A program made the position numbers and the translations under genes. The notes beneath the pieces are model-generated. The model saw only the letters and a list, made by a program, of their open reading frames with translations, was not told where the DNA came from and did not search any database. A stretch of 64,000 nucleotides of DNA from Alkalibacillus silvisoli. Its GTDB lineage: Bacteria; Bacillota; Bacilli; Bacillales; Alkalibacillaceae. Where the stretch lies: contig NZ_BAAACZ010000009.1 of assembly GCF_039521975.1 (NCBI RefSeq), positions 62,001 to 126,000 of the forward strand. The letters are read 5' to 3'. How positions within the stretch are numbered: the stretch's first letter is position 1; every line of letters starts with the position of its first letter. Positions 1 through 9,439 of this stretch are shown here, one piece after another.

Positions 1-659
1 TTAAAATTGATCATCACCCAAACCGTGAACCGTATGGAGATTTAATGTGGGTGGATACAGAAGCTTCTTCAACAAGTGAAATGATTTATGAGTTATATTT
101 AGAAGGTAAATCTGATGGATGGAAATTAAATAAAGAAGTAGCGAGGCTTTTATATGCGGGCATTGTTGGAGATACTGGCCGGTTTTTATTCCCAAGTACG
201 ACTGAGCGTACCTTTAATGCCGCACAAGAGTTAGTAACGTACAATTTTGATCGTAAAGCGTTGTATGACAATATGTATCAAGTATCTTTAAACATTGCTA
301 AGTTTAAGGGTGAATTACTTAGTTCAATAGAGCCACGTGAAAGTGGTTTAGCTGTTTTTAAGTTACCCAAAGATTTACTTGATCGATATGAGGTTTCAGC
401 AGATGAAACACATACTTTTGTCAGTATTGCTGGTGATATAAAAGGTATTCATGCGTGGGTGTTCTTCGTTGAGGAAGAAGGTGTAATTAGAGTCAGGTTA
501 AGATCAAAAGGCCCTGTAATTAACGAGGTCGCGGCAAAGTTTAATGGCGGTGGTCACCCCATGGCCTCAGGTGCCAAAGTATTTAGTTGGGAAGAAGCGG
601 ATGAGATGGTTAAGGCTTTAGACCAAGTTTGCTTAAATTTTGAAAATAACCCTTCATGA
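1..659 (+). CDS. nrnA: Oligoribonuclease/pAp phosphatase NrnA (3' part, cut by window start)
   Basis: This DHH/DHHA1-family phosphoesterase degrades nanoRNA oligonucleotides and dephosphorylates pAp in the cytoplasm. The frame is open from base 3, so the gene begins upstream of the window. The visible part starts just at the DHH signature (Asp-His-His-Pro at about bases 9-20). The core continues with GIVGDTGRF near base 160, and the C-terminal DHHA1 domain ends in the substrate-binding FNGGGHPMASGA motif near 540-573. The B. subtilis orthologue (YtqI) also lies beside ytrI-ytrH and dnaE, so context agrees. No frame damage is seen in the part present. Confidence 0.93.
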   Translation, partial: KIDHHPNREPYGDLMWVDTEASSTSEMIYELYLEGKSDGWKLNKEVARLLYAGIVGDTGRFLFPSTTERTFNAAQELVTYNFDRKALYDNMYQVSLNIAKFKGELLSSIEPRESGLAVFKLPKDLLDRYEVSADETHTFVSIAGDIKGIHAWVFFVEEEGVIRVRLRSKGPVINEVAAKFNGGGHPMASGAKVFSWEEADEMVKALDQVCLNFENNPS

Positions 660-766
660 AGGTTTTAATAAGTCCTCACTGAACGTGGCCAAAAGCAATG
701 AACTTGATTAAAATAAGCATCCTATCTTAAGCTCTAAATTGTGTTGTGTTAGAGCTCAAAAACGAA

Positions 767-800
767 GACACCACGCCTATGTGTGGTGTCTCCAATAAGT
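767..800 (-). terminator. Hairpin after the small leftward gene
   Basis: GACACCAC and GTGGTGTC form an 8-bp stem at 767-790. On the minus strand it is followed by a T-rich tract, so it fits a terminator for the leftward ytrH-ytrI group. A second hairpin (AGCTCTAA/TTAGAGCT, about 731-756) lies next to it and may serve nrnA from the other side, although it lacks a good T-run. Confidence 0.6.
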
Positions 801-804
801 ATTA

Positions 805-987
805 TTAGTTTCGTGGAATAAACCAGCAACCAATATCAGTTTGATCTTCATAAATATCTAGATTGTTAGAATAAATTCTGCGCTTCACTAATCGGATGAG
901 TTCTTCAGTTTCTGCATAAGCAGAGTAGCCGTTCAAAAGTCGATCAACCTTCTCGTTTGCAACACGTGTTTTACAAACAACAAACAT
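805..987 (-). CDS. Small conserved hypothetical protein (60 aa), YtzJ-like by position
   Basis: I chose the start at 987 because AAGAGGTGA lies at proper distance upstream, whereas a longer frame to 1020 has no ribosome-binding site. The 60-residue product is soluble-looking and charged. It has Cys at position 5, a central stretch rich in Lys/Arg/Glu, and a conserved-looking C-terminus DIGCWFIPRN. It sits downstream of ytrI in the same direction, where B. subtilis carries short unknown genes. I assign no function. A sporulation role is only suggested by its neighbours. Confidence 0.6.
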   Translation of the reverse strand: MFVVCKTRVANEKVDRLLNGYSAYAETEELIRLVKRRIYSNNLDIYEDQTDIGCWFIPRN

Positions 988-1123
988 ATAACACTCACCT
1001 CTTTTGTAAATCACCCACAAAAAAGTTAAATGGGTCTAACTATATTGTAACCCAATACTTTAGAAATATAGCTTTTTTGACAAAACTTTCATAAATACGT
1101 CAAAATATGTTGCTGAAATGTCG

Positions 1124-1630
1124 TTATGATCCTGTAATATGGGTATCAATTGTAATGATGAGTGTAGGAGAGATCGTGATATGCCTTACTTCTAATTCAT
1201 ATTGAATGTCTCTAATATCATAAACTTTGTTTTCGATTGTCCTCATTAATAACTCTCTTTGTTCAGATACTGACTCAATGTTTCTTCCCATTATAGTTTG
1301 TAGTTCTTGTAGGACGTTTTCATTTAATTCGTGTAAGGTGAAACGGTCGAGGTCAATTTCATCAGAGTTACTCCATTCTAACTCGATGTCTTGAATTGTC
1401 AATCGTCTTTCGTTTGCCCGGTTTAAATCATCCTTATCTTGCTTTAATAACTCATTTTCTTGTTGTACTTGGTTTAATTCATTCCGTATGGCTAAATTAT
1501 CTTCAATCCACCTTTCTGTATGTTGACCATATACGTATAGGAAAAACATATACCCAATAACAACTCCAGTTAAGATCCCAATAAAGAAAGCTTGCCATTT
1601 TGTCTTTTTATAAAATGGGGGAATATGCAT
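1124..1630 (-). CDS. ytrI: Sporulation membrane protein YtrI
   Basis: YtrI is a small membrane protein made in the mother cell and needed for efficient sporulation in B. subtilis; its biochemical role is unknown. The 168-residue product has a basic N-terminus, one transmembrane segment at about residues 14-36 (FFIGILTGVVIGYMFFLYVY), then a coiled-coil-like stretch (about 45-75, rich in Asn/Gln/Glu/Lys). A beta-rich C-terminal part follows. A good ribosome-binding site (AGGGGAC) precedes the ATG. It follows ytrH with one base between, so the two are surely cotranscribed. Confidence 0.85.
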   Translation of the reverse strand: MHIPPFYKKTKWQAFFIGILTGVVIGYMFFLYVYGQHTERWIEDNLAIRNELNQVQQENELLKQDKDDLNRANERRLTIQDIELEWSNSDEIDLDRFTLHELNENVLQELQTIMGRNIESVSEQRELLMRTIENKVYDIRDIQYELEVRHITISPTLIITIDTHITGS

Positions 1631-1631
1631 A

Positions 1632-1961
1632 TTAAATGTCCCCTTGAGTAATCCAGCTTATTAACATGAGAGCAGATTTAACACCGCCCATAGCAGTGAT
1701 GATTAGTAAAATTTGTCTGAATAAATCTACAGTAGATGCTTCAAATATACCTTTTTCAAAAGTTGAAATAGCATCAAATGTACCACCTATTGCAGCTACA
1801 ATTGCCCAAATTCTTAACTTTTTCGCTGCTAATAGCATTTCAGAAATTGGTGGTTGTCCAGTTAAGTATGCACTTAAACTGCCAAATAATGCTCCACCTG
1901 TTAATACGCCAAAAGCTATGAAGAAACATTTGATAATTGAGGCTATAAATCGTTCTTCCAT
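1632..1961 (-). CDS. ytrH: Sporulation protein YtrH
   Basis: YtrH is a hydrophobic sporulation protein of the mother-cell programme in bacilli, of unknown molecular function. The 109-residue product has about three membrane segments (near residues 9-30, 48-62 and 80-105) and matches the family length. AAGGTAG precedes the ATG at suitable distance. It is the first gene of a leftward ytrH-ytrI-small ORF group, divergent from dnaE. In B. subtilis this pair depends on sigma-E, but I could not define a convincing sigma-E promoter in the 150-bp divergent gap. Confidence 0.87.
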   Translation of the reverse strand: MEERFIASIIKCFFIAFGVLTGGALFGSLSAYLTGQPPISEMLLAAKKLRIWAIVAAIGGTFDAISTFEKGIFEASTVDLFRQILLIITAMGGVKSALMLISWITQGDI

Positions 1962-2109
1962 ATGATCTACTACCTTTCAGTGTACAAGTTGTCTTATAAA
2001 CTATATGTTTTTTGAAGCTTTTATATGTGAATGATTTCAACTTATATGTTTGTTAGATATAATAAAGTTATAGACTAAAATAGATTCACATGATTGAAGG
2101 TGAATATTG

Positions 2110-5100
2110 ATGGACTTTGTTCATTTACAAGTACATAGTAGTTATACGTTAATGCAAAGTGCAGTTAATATAGAAAAGTTAGTAAAAAAGGCAAGTGAGA
2201 AGCAGTTTAAGGCGCTTGCTTTAACTGATGAAGAAGTGTTGCATGGTTCATATCAATTTGTGAAACTGTGTGAACAATACGGTATTAAGCCAATATTAGG
2301 CATGACTTGTTCTGTTTATTTGCCAGATGAACAACGCCCTGCTCGTTTTATCTTATTGGCTAAAGATGAAAAAGGGTATCAATCGTTAGTTCGTTTAACA
2401 AATGATTTACATGTTAATGGGAAAAAGCTAACTTTGAAAGATTTAGCTAATTTAGAAGATATCATTCCAATTATTTCTTTTTACAACACTTTTATGGAAG
2501 AATTAATATATTTATCTGAATTTAACCGGTTAGCTCAGTTAGTAGAGTTAGTCGATGAGTCTTTTGAACAGTGGTACATTAATGTTCAACCGAATCAACA
2601 AGGTCATGTTATAACATGGTTACATAATGAAGGATCACAATATCTTGACCACTCGGTTGTTACAGATGATGTCCGTTATGTTGAAGGTAAAGATCGAATT
2701 GGATATGACGCATTAAAAGCGATTAAGCATAATGCAACGATCCAACAAAATGCTTCAACAGCGGATTCAGCAACATATTTAAAGACACTAGAAGAATACG
2801 ATCAGTCATTTACTCAAGAATGGAAAGAGGCTATTAAAAGAACAAATGATATTGCCTTTAAATGTCACATATCGATGTCACAAAAATGGTTCACATTACC
2901 GACATTTCCTAAAGAACAAGAGAACCAAACTTCTGTGGCCATGTTAAGTGACATTTGTTATAAAGCATTACAATTAAAATATGGTGACGAACAACAGAAA
3001 GCAGCGGAATCTCGCCTTCTCCACGAGCTTTCCATAATCAATAGCATGGAATTCGCTGATTACTTTTTAATTGTTTGGGATCTAGTTAAATATGCGAAAC
3101 AATCTGATATATTAACAGGTCCTGGTCGTGGTTCAGCAGCTGGTTCTATCGTTGCTTATTTACTAAATATTACCGAGGTAGACCCAATTAAGCATGACTT
3201 ATTATTTGAACGATTTTTAAATCCAGAAAGACAATCAATGCCTGATATTGATATTGACTTTTCTGATTATCGTCGAGATGAAGTATTACATTATGTCAAA
3301 AGAAAATATGGCCAAGACCATGTCGCTAAGATTATTACATTTGGGACTTTTCAGGCTAAGTCAGCGATTCGTGAATTAAGTAAAGTATTTCAGATTAAAA
3401 AAGAGCAATTAACATATTTATTAAAACAACTCCCTCAACAAATGACATCTCTTAAGCAAGTAGTCATAAATAATGAGGGTTTAAAGCAGTATATTAAACA
3501 ATCCGATACATTAATTAAAATGTTTCAAGCTGCTATGGTAATAGAAGGCTTACCACGCCACCATTCTGTTCATGCAGCAGGGGTTATTATTAGTGATCAA
3601 CCCCTTCTTGGGCGAGTGCCAATGTTTAATGGGGATGATGGTGTATTATTAACTCAACTTCCGATGAATGAATTAGAATCGCTAGGGCTTTTGAAGATGG
3701 ACTTCCTAGGGTTAAGAAACTTAACACTAATCGAAAGAATGATGAAGCAAATTAATGAACGCGAGGGAAAGACCCTAACACTTAATCAAATCCCACAACA
3801 AGATCTAAAAACGTTTAAACTGTTACAGAAAGGGTTTACAACCGGTGTTTTCCAACTAGAATCTGATGGTATGAAAAGTGCATTGCGTTCAATCAAACCG
3901 ACTACATTTGAGGATATTGTGGCTGTAATTTCACTTTATCGACCTGGTCCAATGCAATTTATCGAGACCTTCTCAGAACGCAAGCATGGTAAAAGTCCGA
4001 CTGAATATGTTCATGACGATTTAAAACCTGTTTTAAAAGAAACATTTGGTGTATTAATATATCAAGAACAAATTATGCAAATTGCTAGTCGATTAGCAGG
4101 TTTTTCACTGAGTCAAGCTGATTTGTTACGGCGAGCTATAAGTAAAAAAGACCGAGGATCAATCGACAGGCTAAGAAGTGCTTTTATAAATGGTTCAACT
4201 AAAAGGGGATACGACCTAGCGGTATCAGAGCAGATCTTTGATTGGGTTGAACGGTTTGCTGATTATGGTTTTAACAAAAGTCACGCTGTTGCATACTCTA
4301 TGATTTCATACCAGATCGCCTATTTTAAAGCTAATTTTCCGGCGTATTTTTATGCTGAACTCCTAACATCTATGATGCATGATTCAAATAAATTAGAACG
4401 ATATATGAAAGAAGCTAGGCAAATTGGATTAAAAGTGCTCCCACCATCGATAAATGAAAGTTTTGGTAAATTTACTGTTAAAGATTCTAACACCATAAGG
4501 TTTGGATTATTAGCGGTTAAAGGGTTTGGTAAGCAGGCTTACGAAGAGATTATTCGTGCTAGAAAACAAAAGCAATTTAGAAGTTTGTTTGATTTGTGCC
4601 AGCGTGTCTCATTACAAGTCGTTAATCGACCGATCATAGAATCTTTAATTGTTGTAGGAGCTTTAGATGATATTCATCCGAATCGCGCTCAATTGTTAGC
4701 CTCGATCGTTCAGGCGATGGACCAGGGTGAATTATTTTCAGCTATGGATGACCAATTCAGCTGGGATGATGACTTATTTAATATCGAAGTAGAGTATACA
4801 GATGTAGATTCTTTCCCTATCTTAAAGGAGTTAAGTATGGAAAAGGAAGTTATGGGATTCCGAATTAGTGAGCACCCTTTAAGTCGTATTAGAAGAACTT
4901 TAACTAGACAAGGTAATCAAACTATAAGTCAAGTTGTAAAGCAAAAGTTAAAAAGTCAACATCAATTAATCGCTTCAATTAGTCGGTTAAAGCCAATACG
5001 CACTAAAAGAGGTGAGCAAATGGCGTTTTTAACATTAGAAGATGAGACGAGTGATATTGGCTGTGTCATCTTTCCTAAATTATACCGGGAAGTAGGGCGC

Positions 5101-5457
5101 GAATTATCTGAGGAACAAATGGTACAAGTTTATGGTAAAATCGATGAGAGGCAGGGAAGTAAACAAATTATTATTCAGTCGATCAAGCCGTTTGATTTTG
5201 AGTCAGTTCCTAAAGACAGTCATCAACAATTATTCATAAAGTTACTTCCAGGCGATGAAACAGAACAACTGAACTATATTAAAACGGTTAGTAATCAGTT
5301 TTCTGGTACATCACCCATTGCTGTTTACTCTTTAAGTTATAGAAAGGTTTTTAAGCTTTCACCTCAGTTTGATATTGTAATTAATGGGGAAAGCTTAGAG
5401 GTATTAAGGGATTATTTTGAAAAAGACCACGTCGTTGTTCGAAACCTCAGTATGTAA
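2110..5457 (+). CDS. dnaE: DNA polymerase III alpha subunit DnaE
   Basis: DnaE is a C-family DNA polymerase; in low-G+C Gram-positives it extends RNA primers before handing over to PolC. The 1115-residue protein starts with a PHP domain (HVHSSYT-like motif near residue 9). It then has the polymerase core with GPGRGSAAGS near 338, PDIDIDFSD near 379 carrying the catalytic aspartates, and the DFLGLRNL region near 535. Tandem HhH and an OB-fold domain are at the C-terminus. I chose ATG at 2110 over TTG at 2107 because GAAGGTGA is better spaced. A possible promoter (TTTCAA, 17 bp, TATAAT at 2058-2063) precedes it. Confidence 0.96.
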   Translation: MDFVHLQVHSSYTLMQSAVNIEKLVKKASEKQFKALALTDEEVLHGSYQFVKLCEQYGIKPILGMTCSVYLPDEQRPARFILLAKDEKGYQSLVRLTNDLHVNGKKLTLKDLANLEDIIPIISFYNTFMEELIYLSEFNRLAQLVELVDESFEQWYINVQPNQQGHVITWLHNEGSQYLDHSVVTDDVRYVEGKDRIGYDALKAIKHNATIQQNASTADSATYLKTLEEYDQSFTQEWKEAIKRTNDIAFKCHISMSQKWFTLPTFPKEQENQTSVAMLSDICYKALQLKYGDEQQKAAESRLLHELSIINSMEFADYFLIVWDLVKYAKQSDILTGPGRGSAAGSIVAYLLNITEVDPIKHDLLFERFLNPERQSMPDIDIDFSDYRRDEVLHYVKRKYGQDHVAKIITFGTFQAKSAIRELSKVFQIKKEQLTYLLKQLPQQMTSLKQVVINNEGLKQYIKQSDTLIKMFQAAMVIEGLPRHHSVHAAGVIISDQPLLGRVPMFNGDDGVLLTQLPMNELESLGLLKMDFLGLRNLTLIERMMKQINEREGKTLTLNQIPQQDLKTFKLLQKGFTTGVFQLESDGMKSALRSIKPTTFEDIVAVISLYRPGPMQFIETFSERKHGKSPTEYVHDDLKPVLKETFGVLIYQEQIMQIASRLAGFSLSQADLLRRAISKKDRGSIDRLRSAFINGSTKRGYDLAVSEQIFDWVERFADYGFNKSHAVAYSMISYQIAYFKANFPAYFYAELLTSMMHDSNKLERYMKEARQIGLKVLPPSINESFGKFTVKDSNTIRFGLLAVKGFGKQAYEEIIRARKQKQFRSLFDLCQRVSLQVVNRPIIESLIVVGALDDIHPNRAQLLASIVQAMDQGELFSAMDDQFSWDDDLFNIEVEYTDVDSFPILKELSMEKEVMGFRISEHPLSRIRRTLTRQGNQTISQVVKQKLKSQHQLIASISRLKPIRTKRGEQMAFLTLEDETSDIGCVIFPKLYREVGRELSEEQMVQVYGKIDERQGSKQIIIQSIKPFDFESVPKDSHQQLFIKLLPGDETEQLNYIKTVSNQFSGTSPIAVYSLSYRKVFKLSPQFDIVINGESLEVLRDYFEKDHVVVRNLSM

Positions 5458-5500
5458 GGTGTTAGGGTTATAGATTGAATTATTGAGTGAAAACTAACAC

Positions 5501-5528
5501 TTTACATGCAAATCCTATTTGTTATAAT
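5501..5528 (+). promoter_or_regulatory. Sigma-A-type promoter of the malic enzyme gene
   Basis: TTTACA (5501-5506) and TATAAT (5523-5528) are separated by 16 bp, about 50 bp before the ytsJ start. The match to the vegetative consensus is good. Confidence 0.6.
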
Positions 5529-5579
5529 AAATTCGGTTAGTGGTCAGACCATTTTTTTAAATGCAAAGGAGCGGTATAA

Positions 5580-6818
5580 GTGGCTAACTTAAAAGCAGAA
5601 GCATTACACATTCATAAGGCAAATCAAGGAAAACTTGCAACACACTCTAAGGTTCCAATTAACAACGCGAGAGATTTAAGTTTAGCTTATTCACCAGGAG
5701 TTGCTGAGCCTTGTAAAGCAATTTACGATAATAAAGAATTAGTTTATGACTATACAATGAAAGGCAATATGGTAGGAGTAATAACTGATGGCTCTGCTGT
5801 ATTGGGCTTAGGTAATATTGGCGCAGAAGCTTCTATACCTGTTATGGAAGGGAAATCAGCTTTGTTCAAAGGATTTGCAGGGGTTGATTCGTTCCCAATT
5901 GCATTAAATACACATGATGTTGATGAGTTTGTACAAGCAGTTAAATTAATGGAGCCGACATTTGGTGGCATTAATTTAGAAGACATTGCAGCACCAAACT
6001 GTTTCATTATAGAAGAACGTTTGAAAAAAGAAACTAACATACCTATTTTTCATGACGATCAACATGGTACAGCCATTGTAACAGTAGCAGGCTTAATCAA
6101 TGCATTAAAGCTTTCGGGGAAAAGTTTTTCTGAGGTTAAAGTAGTAGCAAATGGAGCAGGCGCTGCGGGAATAGCGATTATTAAATTGCTCTATAACTTT
6201 GGTGTTCGAGACATGATTATGTGTGATTCAAAAGGTGCAATTTTTGAAGGTCGTACATATGGGATGAACGACGTAAAAGACGAAATTGCTAGAATGACAA
6301 ACAAAGACCGAAAAGAAGGTTCGTTAGATGAAGTCATGAAAGATACTGATATCTTTATTGGTGTATCAGTAGGTGGTATTTTATCTAAAGAGATGGTTGA
6401 AAGCATGAATGATGATCCGGTTATTTTTGCAATGGCAAACCCAGACCCAGAAATTATGCCAGAAGACGCAAAAGAAGCAGGAGCAAGCGTCATTGGTACA
6501 GGACGTTCTGACTTTCCAAACCAAGTTAATAATGTTTTAGCATTCCCAGGTATTTTCCGCGGGGCATTAGATGTTCGTGCTACTCGTATAAACGAAAAAA
6601 TGAAAGTAGCTGCAGCAGAAGCGATCGCTTCTCTAGTTACCGACCAAGAATTGTCACCTGACTATGTCATTCCTGAGCCATTTGATTCAAGGGTTGCGCC
6701 TTTCGTTGCTGGAGCAGTTGCTAAAGCTGCAATGGAATCAGGTGTTGCAAGAATCAATGTTGACCCAGAAGATGTTATTAGACATACAGAGCGATTAACA
6801 GATATTAATCAAAGCTAA
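5580..6818 (+). CDS. ytsJ: NADP-dependent malic enzyme (YtsJ type)
   Basis: This enzyme oxidatively decarboxylates malate to pyruvate, making NADPH in the cytoplasm. At 412 residues it matches the short prokaryotic YtsJ class. Visible motifs are the N-terminal SLAYSPGVAEPC region, the metal/substrate segment FHDDQHGTAIV near residue 157, the NAD(P)-binding loop VANGAGAAGIAI near 190, and MANPDPEIMPEDA near 285. The start is a GTG at 5580, with AAAGGAGC about 9 bp upstream. It is followed within 30 bp by a GntR regulator and then accDA, linking malate, pyruvate and malonyl-CoA supply. Confidence 0.95.
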   Translation: MANLKAEALHIHKANQGKLATHSKVPINNARDLSLAYSPGVAEPCKAIYDNKELVYDYTMKGNMVGVITDGSAVLGLGNIGAEASIPVMEGKSALFKGFAGVDSFPIALNTHDVDEFVQAVKLMEPTFGGINLEDIAAPNCFIIEERLKKETNIPIFHDDQHGTAIVTVAGLINALKLSGKSFSEVKVVANGAGAAGIAIIKLLYNFGVRDMIMCDSKGAIFEGRTYGMNDVKDEIARMTNKDRKEGSLDEVMKDTDIFIGVSVGGILSKEMVESMNDDPVIFAMANPDPEIMPEDAKEAGASVIGTGRSDFPNQVNNVLAFPGIFRGALDVRATRINEKMKVAAAEAIASLVTDQELSPDYVIPEPFDSRVAPFVAGAVAKAAMESGVARINVDPEDVIRHTERLTDINQS

Positions 6819-6844
6819 TTAACAGTTTGTTCGAGGTGCGTAAA

Positions 6845-7450
6845 ATGACGAATCAATCTAAGGTAAAAGTTTATCAAGAAGTATTAAATAAAATTCGTCA
6901 CTTCATAGAAGAGCATGAATTAACAGACGGTGATCGTTTACCATCAGAGCGTGAGTTGTCAGAGCAACTTAATGCTAGTCGAGCTTCAATACGAGAGGCC
7001 TTAAGAGCGATTGAGTTATTAGGGTTGATTGAAACGCGCCATGGTGAAGGGACTTTTTTACGCACCTATAAGCCTTATCATTCAGTTGAATTATTATCGA
7101 CATTCGTACTAAGGGAAGTTAAAACAAAGCATGAATTGTTAGAGGTGAAATTTTTACTTGAACAACTCTGCTTAAACCAATTATTACTAAGTGAAAATTG
7201 GGACCCATCAAACTTAAGACAAGTTTTAGACGAATCTAATGATTTACATACTGATTTATTTTTACAACTGTTTCAAACTTATGGGAATCAATTGTTTTTG
7301 AAGATTTGGCATTTAGTAACCGGTTTTATTCAATCAATAGATACTTCAACTGTTAAAGAAACTCACTATATAGAATTAATCAATTTAATAAAGAGTGGCC
7401 AGATAAATCAAGCCATAGATTATCATGCTTCCATATACCGTCAGTTTTAG
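6845..7450 (+). CDS. FadR/GntR-family transcriptional regulator
   Basis: The 201-residue protein has an N-terminal winged helix-turn-helix (about residues 12-72, with GDRLPSERELSEQLNASRAS and a GEGTFL wing). A helical ligand-binding C-terminal domain of the FCD type follows. I chose ATG 6845, behind CGAGGTGCG. Its position directly before accD is conserved in many bacilli, which suggests control of the acetyl-CoA carboxylase or malic enzyme genes. The ligand and operators cannot be read from the sequence. Confidence 0.82.
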   Translation: MTNQSKVKVYQEVLNKIRHFIEEHELTDGDRLPSERELSEQLNASRASIREALRAIELLGLIETRHGEGTFLRTYKPYHSVELLSTFVLREVKTKHELLEVKFLLEQLCLNQLLLSENWDPSNLRQVLDESNDLHTDLFLQLFQTYGNQLFLKIWHLVTGFIQSIDTSTVKETHYIELINLIKSGQINQAIDYHASIYRQF

Positions 7451-7541
7451 TAAGATTGTGTTAAGCCAATAAAATTTCGACAGTCTTTTTAGTTCTAATA
7501 AGTTATCATTTGAGAGTGTCCGGGCTAAAGGAGGAATCAGC

Positions 7542-8402
7542 TTGATAAAGGATATATTTAATAAGAAAAGAAAGTATGCCACAATTACGAAACAAGAAGA
7601 ACATGAGGACGTTCCTGAAGGCCTAATGGTTAAGTGTCCTTCGTGCCGTAAAATCTATTACCGAAAAGAAATTGAAAAGAACCTGTTAACATGCCCAAAC
7701 TGTGACTATCATCACCAAATGTCAGCACCGGAACGAATAGGTCATTTACTAGATGAAGGGTCATTTGAAGAGTGGGATCAAGATTTGGTTTCTGAAAACC
7801 CATTACAGTTCCCTGATTACCTAAAGAAGATTGAAAAAGACCAGAAGAAAACAGGAATTAACGAAGGTGTTGTGACAGGAAAAGGAACGATTAATGGTAA
7901 CCTAACGGCAATTGCTGTGATGGATGCACGCTTTCGCATGGGAAGCATGGGGTCTGTTGTAGGAGAGAAAATAGCTCGTGCGATTGAACGCGCTAATGAA
8001 CTACAAATACCATTAATATTATTTACAGCTTCTGGTGGAGCAAGGATGCAAGAAGGTGTTTTAAGCTTAATGCAAATGACTAAGACATCAGTTGCCTTAG
8101 AGCGGTTTGATCGTTCTGGTGGGTTGTTTATTTCTTATATGACCAATCCAACAACAGGTGGTGTATCAGCAAGCTTTGCCTCTTTAGGTGATTATAACTT
8201 TGCTGAACCTCAAGCATTAATCGGATTTGCAGGCCGGAGAATTATTGAACAAACCATACGCGAGAAACTTCCAGACGATTTCCAAACAGCTGAGTTCCTG
8301 TTTAAACATGGACAATTAGACCGCGTGATACCTCGTCATGAAATGAAGGGCACGCTCTCTACCATTTTAGAAATCCACCAAATTGGAGATGGAATTAAAT
8401 GA
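7542..8402 (+). CDS. accD: Acetyl-CoA carboxylase carboxyltransferase beta subunit AccD
   Basis: AccD and AccA form the carboxyltransferase that moves CO2 from biotin to acetyl-CoA, giving malonyl-CoA for fatty-acid synthesis. The 286-residue protein has the N-terminal four-Cys zinc ribbon (C32-x2-C35 ... C51-x2-C54). The crotonase-like core follows, with ASGGARMQEG near 166 and the TTGGVSASFA segment near 205. The start is TTG 7542, with AAAGGAGG 7 bp upstream. The stop overlaps the accA start by 4 bp, which implies translational coupling and equal subunit output. Confidence 0.96.
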   Translation: MIKDIFNKKRKYATITKQEEHEDVPEGLMVKCPSCRKIYYRKEIEKNLLTCPNCDYHHQMSAPERIGHLLDEGSFEEWDQDLVSENPLQFPDYLKKIEKDQKKTGINEGVVTGKGTINGNLTAIAVMDARFRMGSMGSVVGEKIARAIERANELQIPLILFTASGGARMQEGVLSLMQMTKTSVALERFDRSGGLFISYMTNPTTGGVSASFASLGDYNFAEPQALIGFAGRRIIEQTIREKLPDDFQTAEFLFKHGQLDRVIPRHEMKGTLSTILEIHQIGDGIK

Positions 8403-9364
8403 AGCATGTATTACCATTCGAAAAACCCGTAGTTGAATTAAGACAAAAAATCGCTGAGTTAAAAAACTTTACTAGCGAAAGTGATGTTGATTTAACTGAA
8501 GAGATTGCTACATTAGAAAGTCGTTTAGAACGTTTAGAACAAGAAGTATATGGAAATATGACGCCATGGGATCGAGTACAAATGGCCCGCCATGCAGAGA
8601 GACCCACAACACTTGATTATATTAATCAAATCTTTACCGACTTTTTAGAAATGCATGGTGATCGTTATTATGGGGATGATGAAGCTATTGTTGGTGGTAT
8701 TGCTAAATTTCAAGGTCAGCCAGTAACAGTTATCGGGCATCAACGCGGTAAAGATACAAAGGACAACTTACGTCGGAACTTTGGTATGCCTCACCCAGAA
8801 GGCTATCGTAAAGCGTTACGTTTAATGAAACAAGCAGAAAAATTTAACCGCCCTATTATTACGTTTATAGATACTAAAGGAGCTTATCCTGGTAAAGCCG
8901 CAGAAGAACGCGGACAAAGTGAAGCTATTGCCAAGAACTTAAGGGAAATGGCTGGATTAACCGTACCAGTTATTTGTGTTGTAATTGGCGAAGGAGGTAG
9001 TGGTGGCGCATTAGGTATTAGTGTCGGCGATCGCCTTTATATGCTTGAAAACTCCACATACTCTGTTATTTCACCAGAGGGTGCGGCTGCCTTACTATGG
9101 AAAGATTCTAACTTAGCTCAAAAGGCAGCAGAATCGATGAAAATCACTTCCTATGACCTAAAAGAATTAGAAGTGATTGATGAGGTGATTGATGAAATCC
9201 AAGGTGGGGCTCACCGAGATTTAGAAAAACAATCTGAATCAATCGCTTATTATATTAAACGTAGTTTAACAGAATTAAATGGATTAATGACTGACGAATT
9301 GTTAGACAAGCGTTGGGAAAAATATAAAAAGATTGGTGCTGTTACATCAGTTGTTCAATCATAA
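8399..9364 (+). CDS. accA: Acetyl-CoA carboxylase carboxyltransferase alpha subunit AccA
   Basis: This is the alpha half of the carboxyltransferase. The 321-residue product begins with a helical dimer segment (about residues 5-45). The catalytic crotonase fold follows, with HQRGKDTKDNLRRNFGMPHPEGYRKA near 115-140 and the GEGGSGGALGI oxyanion region near 198. ATG 8399 overlaps the accD stop. A strong terminator begins five bases after the stop, so accDA ends here; the IS remnant starts directly behind it. Confidence 0.97.
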   Translation: MKHVLPFEKPVVELRQKIAELKNFTSESDVDLTEEIATLESRLERLEQEVYGNMTPWDRVQMARHAERPTTLDYINQIFTDFLEMHGDRYYGDDEAIVGGIAKFQGQPVTVIGHQRGKDTKDNLRRNFGMPHPEGYRKALRLMKQAEKFNRPIITFIDTKGAYPGKAAEERGQSEAIAKNLREMAGLTVPVICVVIGEGGSGGALGISVGDRLYMLENSTYSVISPEGAAALLWKDSNLAQKAAESMKITSYDLKELEVIDEVIDEIQGGAHRDLEKQSESIAYYIKRSLTELNGLMTDELLDKRWEKYKKIGAVTSVVQS

Positions 9365-9368
9365 AGAT

Positions 9369-9398
9369 GGAGCTGTTTATCAGCTCCGTTTTTTATTT
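9369..9398 (+). terminator. accDA terminator
   Basis: GGAGCTG (9369-9375) pairs with CAGCTCC (9381-9387) across a 5-base loop, followed by GTTTTTTATTT. The IS end starts at 9400, immediately after it. Confidence 0.9.
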
Positions 9399-9439
9399 CG
9401 GCTCTACAATATTTGTTGGGGTAGAGACACAATTCAGAG

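Noticed and set aside
1666..1965. 99-codon frame antisense to ytrH
   Set aside because: It is the shadow of a hydrophobic gene on the other strand, without a proper ribosome-binding site.
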